Of a stretch of 6,750 nucleotides of DNA, positions 1-4,968 are shown in pieces. The notes beneath the pieces are model-generated. The model had not been told where the DNA came from, made no database searches, and worked only from the letters and a program-made list of their open reading frames with translations. The DNA comes from Caryophanales bacterium UBA7057. GTDB lineage: Bacteria; Bacillota_I; Bacilli_A; RF39; UBA660. Each line of letters begins with the position of its first letter. The stretch's first letter is position 1. A program made the position numbers and the translations under genes. The stretch is taken from NCBI GenBank assembly GCA_002493865.1, contig DLAC01000011.1:1-6750 (forward strand), in the 5' to 3' direction.

Positions 1-7
1 ATGAATA

Positions 8-526
8 TTACGATAATAAATATAATTCAAATGTTCTTTTTTCATTATTTTTTAGTTCAGTAAGTAAAATTTCTCGTAACTGTTCAATATCAAGATTATC
101 TACATATTTTTCTAATACTATATCAAAAAATAATGGTTTTTCGAAATTAGAATTGCATCTATTATCGTAATATTCATCATCTTCATCATAGTAACTATCA
201 TAATCGTAATATTCCTCTTCGTCTTCTTCATCGTAGTCACTATTTAGCCAAGATTCGTAATCATCTACCTCATCAGGAAATAATTCAAAATACAATGCTA
301 TCATATGTTTACAAGTAATATTTCCATTTGCATGCGGGCAATCACAATATGACTTTCTTGGGTGTTCTATATTTATTTTTACATAGTAAGGATTCTTTAA
401 ACTTCCATCCACATAGCCTTCAAACTCATGGTCATTCAATTGGTTTACATTATTAACCTTATTATGTTTATAATAATCATATCCTCTACTAACAGAAGAA
501 CTACTTGCACTTGTAAGAATACTCAT
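8..526 (-). CDS. SWIM zinc-finger domain protein with acidic Tyr/Asp/Glu-rich linker
   Basis: A 172-residue protein read from the ATG at 524-526. The SWIM signature C-x-C-x8-C-x-H is intact (CDCPHANGNITCKH, Cys61, Cys63, Cys72, His74). It is preceded by the usual SWIM lead-in: 'SRGYDYYKHNKV', then beta-strand-like sequence. SWIM domains bind zinc and are thought to bind nucleic acid or protein; no enzymatic domain is visible. Residues of about 86-123 are a low-complexity Asp/Glu/Tyr linker, followed by a short helical tail of about 45 residues. A longer reading from a TTG at 539-541 adds five residues (MRGGT), but these codons are the ribosome binding site itself (GGGGTGG, four bases before the ATG), so ATG is preferred. 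The gene follows a small-RNA terminator directly and has its own -10 box. Its role is unknown; a link to the neighbouring Abi gene is inference only. There is no signal peptide or membrane segment, so it is probably cytoplasmic. Confidence 0.85.
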   Translation of the reverse strand: MSILTSASSSSVSRGYDYYKHNKVNNVNQLNDHEFEGYVDGSLKNPYYVKINIEHPRKSYCDCPHANGNITCKHMIALYFELFPDEVDDYESWLNSDYDEEDEEEYYDYDSYYDEDDEYYDNRCNSNFEKPLFFDIVLEKYVDNLDIEQLREILLTELKNNEKRTFELYLLS

Positions 527-530
527 AGTA

Positions 531-537
531 CCACCCC
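531..537 (-). promoter_or_regulatory. Ribosome binding site deciding the SWIM gene start
   Basis: GGGGTGG on the minus strand lies four bases before the ATG at 524-526. It overlaps the codons of the competing TTG start at 539-541, which argues that the TTG is not the initiation codon. Confidence 0.65.
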
Positions 538-543
538 GCAAAT

Positions 544-552
544 ATTATATCA
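544..552 (-). promoter_or_regulatory. Extended -10 promoter of the SWIM gene
   Basis: The minus strand reads TGATATAAT, a TGn extension plus a consensus -10 hexamer (TATAAT at 544-549). No good -35 is seen at 17-18 bases, as expected for an extended -10 promoter. The predicted start point near 537 would give a leader of only about a dozen bases, beginning at the ribosome binding site. Confidence 0.55.
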
Positions 553-560
553 TTAAATAC

Positions 561-593
561 TAAAAATACCTAATCCCTTAAAAAGAAATTAGG
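561..593 (-). terminator. Rho-independent terminator of the downstream small RNA
   Basis: On the minus strand CCTAATTTC (585-593) pairs with GGGATTAGG (569-577) around a 7-base loop: nine pairs including two G-U. A run of five T follows (562-566). It ends transcription coming from the abi gene and from the RNA copy at 597-635, just before the SWIM promoter. Confidence 0.8.
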
Positions 594-635
594 CAGATTG
601 ACTTAAGGCTTCGTAAGTTTCTTAAATACTAATCA
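561..635 (-). ncRNA. Predicted small RNA downstream of the Abi gene (element copy B)
   Basis: A predicted transcript of about 75 nt starts near 635, five bases after a TATAAT box, and ends at the terminator at 561-593. Its 5' half (597-635) is a 39-nt element that recurs upstream of the abi gene at 1557-1595, with 34 identical positions. Structure: 5' TGATTAGTA, a stem of ATTTAAG (621-627) with CTTAAGT (601-607) containing one U-G pair, and a 13-nt loop (608-620) identical to that of copy A. The loop can form a small CTT-ACG-AAG hairpin. All five differences from copy A lie in the stem; two positions are fully compensated (C-G to U-A, G-C to A-U) and one becomes U-G. This pattern indicates a selected RNA structure. 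I recall a published candidate RNA motif found beside abiF genes; membership cannot be tested here. Confidence 0.75.
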
Positions 636-640
636 GTAAT

Positions 641-669
641 ATTATATGTATTATTGATTTAACTATACA
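641..669 (-). promoter_or_regulatory. Promoter of the downstream small RNA
   Basis: A consensus -10 box TATAAT lies at 641-646, five bases before the conserved element. With a 17-base spacer the -35 would be TGTATA (664-669), overlapping the last codons of the abi gene and matching the consensus at only three positions. The equivalent placement of a -10 box in copy A supports the call. Confidence 0.5.
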
Positions 670-1532
670 TTAGGATAACCCATGATTTTTAAAATTACTC
701 TTGCATCTATTGATTTAATAGATTCATTTAATTTAATAAATTCTTTATTAATTAAGTTCATTAAATCTTTATAATCTTGTTCACTTAAAAATTTTTCCAT
801 ACTTCTAATTAACATATATAAATTTGTTGAATTATTATTTACCTTATATCGGTTATCTATTAAGCTAAAAGTCATAAAGAATTTACTATGGAAAGAAAAC
901 AATCTATCCGAGTGAGCACAAATATTTCTAGCTAATGTCATATTAATAAGAATTTGTTTTAATAATTTTGGTGATACATTAAACTTTTTTGCTATTTCAT
1001 TTCTATCTGATTGCTTTAATAAACCGTACCATCTACTTATTTGCCCAAAAGATAAAATTTTAATTGCTACAAATGGAGGTATAAAACCATAAGCTTGATC
1101 ATAATGAGTAATAGCAGGATGCTTACCTTTGTTTTTGTCTATTTCTATATTTATCGATTCAATTACATTATTTATATCCTCTTCATTTGCTAATTCATCA
1201 AAGTTTATTTTATTAAGATATTTTTTAAGTCCATAATTCTTAGCAAGTATATTACCCATCACGCCTCTTATTTTTAATTCAAATTCTAAAGCATATTTTA
1301 GAAAGATAGTTCTAATATTTTTATCGAAATTATATAAAGAATATATTTCATTGAAACGAACATTTTCGATATATGTATTATCATCTTTTTTAAAGACATA
1401 TTTATAAGTGTTAACAACAGAATAATAAGAATAATTATCTATTACATTTAAAGCTATATTTTCATCATCAATAATTACATTTTTATTTTTCAAATGTTCT
1501 AATAATTCTTCATTATGCTTATACTCTTTCAT
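663..1532 (-). CDS. abiF: Abi_2-family abortive infection protein (AbiD/AbiF type, HEPN-like)
   Basis: A 289-residue protein with the Abi_2 family layout: an N-terminal 'DNYSYYSVVNTYKYVF' block (about 32-47), 'LYNFDKNIRTIFLKYALEFE' (66-85), the central 'PPFVAIKILSFGQISRWY' (152-169), and 'LARNICAHSDRLF' (200-212). The last block carries an R-x4-H motif (Arg202, His207) of the HEPN type, found in many RNA-cleaving toxins. Family members in lactococci give phage resistance by abortive infection. RNA cleavage by this protein is inferred from the motif, not shown. Full family length, no frameshift. The ATG at 1530-1532 has GGGGGG eight bases upstream (1541-1546). A near-consensus promoter at 1602-1630 drives it, through a leader that holds a hairpin and U run. 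The same RNA element follows the stop codon. Very AT-rich compared with ppdK, suggesting acquired DNA. The choice between AbiD and AbiF naming is uncertain. Confidence 0.88.
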   Translation of the reverse strand: MKEYKHNEELLEHLKNKNVIIDDENIALNVIDNYSYYSVVNTYKYVFKKDDNTYIENVRFNEIYSLYNFDKNIRTIFLKYALEFELKIRGVMGNILAKNYGLKKYLNKINFDELANEEDINNVIESINIEIDKNKGKHPAITHYDQAYGFIPPFVAIKILSFGQISRWYGLLKQSDRNEIAKKFNVSPKLLKQILINMTLARNICAHSDRLFSFHSKFFMTFSLIDNRYKVNNNSTNLYMLIRSMEKFLSEQDYKDLMNLINKEFIKLNESIKSIDARVILKIMGYPNV

Positions 1533-1548
1533 ATAATATTCCCCCCAT

Positions 1549-1587
1549 AAACAAAAATTGACTCAGGGCTTCGTAAGTTTCCTGAGT
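1549..1587 (-). terminator. Possible attenuator or terminator in the Abi leader
   Basis: The seven-pair stem (1581-1587 with 1561-1567) is followed after CAA by five T, a G and three T (1549-1557) on the minus strand. It lies between promoter and ribosome binding site, so termination here would limit abi expression and stop read-through from the HTH gene. The large loop and the four-base gap between stem and T run make it a weaker terminator than the one at 561-593. Confidence 0.5.
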
Positions 1588-1597
1588 ACTAATCAAT
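1549..1597 (-). ncRNA. Structured leader RNA upstream of the Abi gene (element copy A)
   Basis: The predicted transcription start falls near 1593-1597, at the 5' end of a 39-nt element (1557-1595) that recurs at 597-635. ACTCAGG (1581-1587) pairs perfectly with CCTGAGT (1561-1567) around the 13-nt loop at 1568-1580. An outer ATTG/CAAT pairing (1594-1597 with 1557-1560) is possible, leaving ATTAGT as a one-sided bulge. The element is followed at once by TTTTTGTTT. It could therefore be released as a short RNA of about 45 nt or stay as the 5' leader of the abi mRNA. See copy B for the pairing-preserving differences. Confidence 0.72.
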
Positions 1598-1601
1598 ATA
1601 G

Positions 1602-1630
1602 ACTATATCAGATATTAATCTTGATGTCAA
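1602..1630 (-). promoter_or_regulatory. Near-consensus sigma-A promoter of the Abi leader RNA and gene
   Basis: The minus strand carries a perfect -35 TTGACA (1625-1630), a 17-base spacer and the -10 TATAGT (1602-1607), preceded by TGA as a TGn extension. The start point falls about seven bases on, at the beginning of the structured leader element. Confidence 0.85.
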
Positions 1631-1697
1631 ATAAATTTCATGTAATTCCAATATTTTTGTTTGACCTTTAAAGCACTTTCTTTCATCGCAATTAAAT

Positions 1698-2003
1698 TTA
1701 GGAAGAAATTGTCATTGATATAAATTGACCATTATAAACTATATCTAAGAAATTTTCAAAATCGTATTTTGCAATAGATTTAGGATTAGTTTTTATAATA
1801 TTAGCAATTTCAATAAGCCTATCTTCTTTCGGAGTGCTTTCTCCCTTCTCATATTTCACCATATTTATTCTCTTACTTTCCCCAGGTAACCCTAATTTTT
1901 CTGAGACTCCATCTTGAGGAAGTCTCCTAAATTGTCTTGCAAAGACAATTCTTGATTCCTGTGCCAAATCCCTTAATTTTGGTTTTGTATAAATTAATCG
2001 CAT
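1698..2003 (-). CDS. Short Xre-like helix-turn-helix protein, probable regulator
   Basis: A 101-residue basic protein. Residues of about 20-80 resemble an Xre-type HTH: 'FARQFRRLPQDGVSEKLGLPGESKRINMVKYEKGESTPKEDRLIEIANII', shown here only as the region with the typical 'YEKGxxxPKEDR...IA' third and fourth helix signature. From memory, related Firmicutes proteins beginning 'KPKLRDL..ARxxFxRQFRRLPQ' are longer and continue after 'YDFENPxDIVY' with a 'LxWLEE' stretch. Here the sequence ends 11 residues after DIVY, so the C-terminal part may be lost. The ATG at 2001-2003 has a good site, GGAAGGTG (2009-2016), five bases upstream. A 9-bp inverted repeat covers its -10 box, suggesting autoregulation. 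The Abi gene follows 165 bases downstream on the same strand with no clear terminator other than the leader hairpin, so it may also control abi. DNA binding is inferred from the fold only. Confidence 0.7.
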   Translation of the reverse strand: MRLIYTKPKLRDLAQESRIVFARQFRRLPQDGVSEKLGLPGESKRINMVKYEKGESTPKEDRLIEIANIIKTNPKSIAKYDFENFLDIVYNGQFISMTISS

Positions 2004-2022
2004 TTTTTCACCTTCCTAGTTT

Positions 2023-2048
2023 AAATTCTATCAAATTTTATAGAATTT
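2023..2048 (-). promoter_or_regulatory. Palindromic operator over the HTH gene -10 box
   Basis: AAATTCTAT (2023-2031) and ATAGAATTT (2040-2048) form a perfect 9-bp inverted repeat with an 8-base spacer. The left arm contains, on the minus strand, the candidate -10 TAGAAT (2025-2030) preceded by TGA. No good -35 is seen. Position and symmetry fit a dimeric repressor site, most simply for the HTH protein encoded just downstream. Confidence 0.6.
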
Positions 2049-2084
2049 TACTTATCTAGTTTTTATTACAAGAGTCTTATAAAC

Positions 2085-2116
2085 AAAAAAAGACCAAGAT
2101 GTTTCTATCTTAGTCT
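2085..2116 (-). terminator. Rho-independent terminator after ppdK
   Basis: On the minus strand AGACTAAGAT (2107-2116) pairs with ATCTTGGTCT (2091-2100), ten pairs with one U-G, around a 6-base loop. Seven T follow (2085-2091, sharing one base with the stem). It lies about 125 bases after the ppdK stop and just before the HTH promoter, separating the two units. Confidence 0.85.
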
Positions 2117-2119
2117 AAT

Positions 2120-2137
2120 TTAGATATAAATATCTAA
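2120..2137. repeat. Small AT-rich palindrome in the ppdK 3' region
   Basis: TTAGATAT and ATATCTAA are perfect 8-bp arms separated by two bases. This is the only ordered structure I see in the AT-rich stretch 2117-2239 between the ppdK stop and its terminator; no gene is visible there. It could be part of the ppdK mRNA tail or chance in AT-rich sequence. Confidence 0.4.
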
Positions 2138-2239
2138 TTTTCATATTTTTTTAATTTATAATTTAAATCACTTTTTAAATGTAAGTTAATCTAATTATTT
2201 CTAGTAATTATAAGATTTAAAACTGTTCGCTATTATGGA

Positions 2240-4873
2240 CTATTTGCTTTCCTTTTCTTTGACAACTGCCTGAGCTGCTGCTAGTCTTGCAAGAGGTACT
2301 CGATAAGGGCTACAAGATACATAAGTAAGTCCAATCTCATGACAGAATTCTACAGTAGAAGGATCTCCTCCATGTTCTCCACAAATACCAAGTTTAATGT
2401 TTGGTCTTGTTGCCTTTCCTTTTTCAATTGCAATTTTCATAAGGGATCCAACACCTTCTTGGTCTACTTTTGCAAATGGATCACTTTCAAAGATTCCTCG
2501 TTTATAATAGTCATCTAAGAATTTACCTGCATCATCTCTACTAAATCCATAGGTCATTTGTGTTAAATCGTTGGTTCCAAATGAGAAGAATTCAGCATCT
2601 TCTGCAATCTTATCTGCCGTTAATGCAGCTCTTGGAATTTCAATCATTGTTCCAACGGAATATTTTAGATCCACTTTGTTTTCTTTAATAATACTATCCG
2701 CTGTTTCACAAACGATATTCTTAACATATTTTAATTCATTTGTATCTCCAACTAACGGAATCATAATTTCAGGTTCTACGTTTAAACCGTCTTTATTTAC
2801 ATTGATAGCTGCTTCGATGACAGCACGTGTTTGCATTTTAGCAATTTCAGGATAAGTAACAGCCAATCGGCATCCACGGTGACCCATCATTGGGTTAAAT
2901 TCTTTTAAGGATTCTACTCTTGCCTTTAGAGCTTCAAAGGTCATTCCTAAACTTTCAGCAAGTGGTTTAATTTCTTCATCTGTATGAGGTAGGAATTCAT
3001 GAAGTGGTGGATCTAAGAAACGAATCGTCACTCCATATCCATCCATAACTCTAAATAATTGTTCGAAATCATCTCTTTGATATGGAAGAATTTTAGAAAG
3101 TGCTTCTTCTCTTGCCTCTACAGTTTCAGCAGTAATCATACGACGGAAATTGAATATTCTTTCTTCATCAAAGAACATGTGCTCTGTACGACAAAGTCCA
3201 ATTCCTTCAGCACCAAAGTCACGAGCCACTTTTGCATCTTTTGGATTATCTGCATTCGTTCTTACTTTCAATCTACGGACACTGTCTGCCCATCCCATGA
3301 AGGTTTCAAAATCCCCTACAATTTCAGGATCTACAGTTTTAATCTGTTCTCCATACACATTTCCAGTAGAACCATCTAAACTCATCCAGTCTCCCTCATG
3401 ATAAGTCTTGCCATCTTTTGTAGTCACTGTTTTCTTTTCTTCATCAATTTGAAGCTCTCCACATCCAGAAACACAACAAGTTCCCATTCCACGTGCAACC
3501 ACGGCAGCATGAGAAGTCATACCTCCACGAATGGTTAAAATTCCGTGTGCTAGATTCATTCCTTCAATATCTTCAGGAGAGGTTTCTAGACGAACTAATA
3601 ATAAGTCCTTTTCCCCTGCTTCATGGGCTTTCATAACATCTTCTGCAGTAAAATAAATCTTTCCTGTTGCTGCCCCTGGAGAAGCTGCAAGACCTTTTGC
3701 CACTACTTTTGCTGCTTTCAAACTTTCTGCATCGAAGTTTGGATGTAATAATTGATCTAATTGTTTTGGTTCTACTTTTAAAAGAGCCTCCTCTTTCGTA
3801 AGCATTCCCTCGCTTACTAAATCTACGGCAATCTTTAAAGCAGCAGGTGCCGTTCTTTTTCCATTTCTTGTTTGAAGCATGAAAAGTTTTCCATCTTCGA
3901 TTGTAAATTCCATATCTTGCATATCACGATAATGGTTTTCTAGAATATCACAAATACGAACAAATTCCTCATAACATTCTGGCATCGTTTCTTTTAACGT
4001 ATTAATAGGCTGTGGTGTACGAATTCCTGCAACGACATCTTCTCCTTGTGCATTCATTAGATATTCACCAAACAATGCCTTTTCACCAGTTGCCGGATTT
4101 CTTGTAAATGCAACACCCGTTCCAGACGTATCTCCACGGTTACCATAAACCATTTCTTGAACATTAACTGCAGTTCCCCAACTACTTGGGATATCATTTA
4201 AACGCCTATAAGTAATTGCACGATCATTATTCCAACTTCTAAAAACAGCTTTAATTGCTTCCATCATTTGAACCTTAGGCTCTTGTGGAAAGTCATTTCC
4301 TGCATGTTTTTTATATTCTTCTTTGTAGATATCTACAACTTCCATTAAATCTTCTGCTGTTAATTCTGTATCGTAAGTAACTTTCTTTTCTTCCTTAATT
4401 TTATCAAATAATCTTTCAAAAGAACTCTTTGGAAATCCCATAACAACATCTGCAAACATCTGAATAAATCTTCGATATGAATCATATACAAATCTTGGAT
4501 TTTTGGTAACTTCACTAAATCCCTTTGCTACTTCATCATTCATTCCTAAGTTTAATACAGTATCCATCATTCCTGGCATACTTGCTCTCGCACCACTACG
4601 AACAGATACTAGTAATGGGTTCTTCGCATCTCCTAATTTCTTTCCTGTAATATTTTCTAGTTCATCTACTTTTTCTTCGATTTCCTTCACAATTTCAGGT
4701 GCAATTTCTTTCCCATCTTCGTAATATTTTGTACAAGCCTCCGTTGTTACTGTAAATCCTCTTGGAACTGGTAATCCAATTCCCGTCATTTCTGCTAAAT
4801 TGGCACCTTTTCCACCAAGAAGATTACGCATGTCTTTGTTTCCTTCGCTAAACAAATAAACGTATTTCATCAT
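2240..4873 (-). CDS. ppdK: Pyruvate, phosphate dikinase
   Basis: A cytoplasmic enzyme interconverting pyruvate + ATP + Pi and PEP + AMP + PPi. In low-G+C anaerobes it often serves PPi-linked glycolysis or PEP supply. Full length (877 residues from this ATG), close to clostridial enzymes. Domain order is standard. The N-terminal ATP-grasp domain has 'GGKGANLAEMTGIGLPVPRGF' near 20-40 and 'SVRSGARASMPGMMDTV' near 90. The central phosphohistidine domain has 'GGMTSHAAVVARGMG' with catalytic His455 and Thr453, the usual regulatory threonine site. The C-terminal PEP/pyruvate barrel has 'GLCRTEHMFF' near 560, 'MGHRGCRLAVTYPE' near 663, 'FSFGTNDLTQMTYGFSRDD' near 765 and 'GICGEHGG' with catalytic Cys831. 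No key residue is missing. A GTG one codon upstream (4874-4876) is only three bases from AGGA, so ATG at 4873 (or 4870) is the likelier start. No ppsR/PDRP-type regulator gene lies in the window. It is a single-gene unit between two terminators and less AT-rich than the genes to its left. Confidence 0.97.
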   Translation of the reverse strand: MMKYVYLFSEGNKDMRNLLGGKGANLAEMTGIGLPVPRGFTVTTEACTKYYEDGKEIAPEIVKEIEEKVDELENITGKKLGDAKNPLLVSVRSGARASMPGMMDTVLNLGMNDEVAKGFSEVTKNPRFVYDSYRRFIQMFADVVMGFPKSSFERLFDKIKEEKKVTYDTELTAEDLMEVVDIYKEEYKKHAGNDFPQEPKVQMMEAIKAVFRSWNNDRAITYRRLNDIPSSWGTAVNVQEMVYGNRGDTSGTGVAFTRNPATGEKALFGEYLMNAQGEDVVAGIRTPQPINTLKETMPECYEEFVRICDILENHYRDMQDMEFTIEDGKLFMLQTRNGKRTAPAALKIAVDLVSEGMLTKEEALLKVEPKQLDQLLHPNFDAESLKAAKVVAKGLAASPGAATGKIYFTAEDVMKAHEAGEKDLLLVRLETSPEDIEGMNLAHGILTIRGGMTSHAAVVARGMGTCCVSGCGELQIDEEKKTVTTKDGKTYHEGDWMSLDGSTGNVYGEQIKTVDPEIVGDFETFMGWADSVRRLKVRTNADNPKDAKVARDFGAEGIGLCRTEHMFFDEERIFNFRRMITAETVEAREEALSKILPYQRDDFEQLFRVMDGYGVTIRFLDPPLHEFLPHTDEEIKPLAESLGMTFEALKARVESLKEFNPMMGHRGCRLAVTYPEIAKMQTRAVIEAAINVNKDGLNVEPEIMIPLVGDTNELKYVKNIVCETADSIIKENKVDLKYSVGTMIEIPRAALTADKIAEDAEFFSFGTNDLTQMTYGFSRDDAGKFLDDYYKRGIFESDPFAKVDQEGVGSLMKIAIEKGKATRPNIKLGICGEHGGDPSTVEFCHEIGLTYVSCSPYRVPLARLAAAQAVVKEKESK

Positions 4874-4880
4874 CACTCAT

Positions 4881-4885
4881 CCTTT
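4881..4885 (-). promoter_or_regulatory. Ribosome binding site deciding the ppdK start
   Basis: The minus strand reads AAAGG (continuing ATGAG) ahead of GTG-ATG-ATG. The spacing from AGGA is about 3 bases to the GTG, 6 to the first ATG (4873) and 9 to the second ATG (4870). The ATG codons are therefore favoured over the GTG. Confidence 0.55.
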
Positions 4886-4902
4886 CATCTACTGACTCCT
4901 TT

Positions 4903-4931
4903 AGTATAGAAAAAAAATTCTAGTAAAACAA
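4903..4931 (-). promoter_or_regulatory. Probable ppdK promoter, overlapping the xer terminator
   Basis: The -10 is TATACT (4903-4908). With a 17-base spacer the -35 is TTGTTT (4926-4931), which lies inside the hairpin of the preceding terminator. The -35 is weak (three matches), but no better promoter is seen between the terminator and ppdK. The predicted start is near 4896. Confidence 0.5.
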
Positions 4932-4956
4932 TAGAAATCTCTATTTTTTTACTAGA
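4910..4956 (-). terminator. Strong terminator after the recombinase gene
   Basis: Outer arms TCTAGTAAAA (4919-4928) and TTTTACTAGA (4947-4956) plus inner arms AATAGA (4930-4935) and TCTATT (4940-4945) form 16 pairs with one mismatch and a 4-base loop. On the minus strand eight T follow (plus-strand A run 4910-4917). It begins 13 bases after the recombinase stop codon. Confidence 0.92.
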
Positions 4957-4968
4957 TTTTACATTCTC

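Noticed and set aside
180..260. Simple-sequence stretch (tcatcatcttc-like) as a DNA repeat
   Set aside because: It is explained by the codons of the acidic Asp/Glu/Tyr linker of the SWIM protein.
597..635. Pseudoknot between the 5' TGATTAGTA and the loop
   Set aside because: Only about three contiguous pairs (AGU with ACU) can form, too few to claim without covariation from more sequences.
597..1595. The repeated element as a CRISPR or as a type III toxin-antitoxin tandem repeat array
   Set aside because: There are only two copies, about 960 bases apart with a gene between them. There are no spacers, tandem repeats or cas genes.
597..1595. The two copies as direct repeats left by a transposon or integration event
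   Set aside because: The differences are confined to paired positions and keep the pairing. Simple target duplications or att sites would not show this pattern, and no transposase or integrase lies between them.
1640..1685. A 19-codon frame after the HTH gene (MKESALKVKQKYWNYMKFI)
   Set aside because: It has no ribosome binding site, its sequence does not clearly match the missing C-terminus of the HTH family, and it runs into the abi promoter.
2571..4724. Open frames on the plus strand opposite ppdK (2571-2855, 3059-3379, 3150-3401, 4503-4724)
   Set aside because: They mirror the conserved ppdK coding sequence, have no ribosome binding sites worth noting and resemble no protein family.
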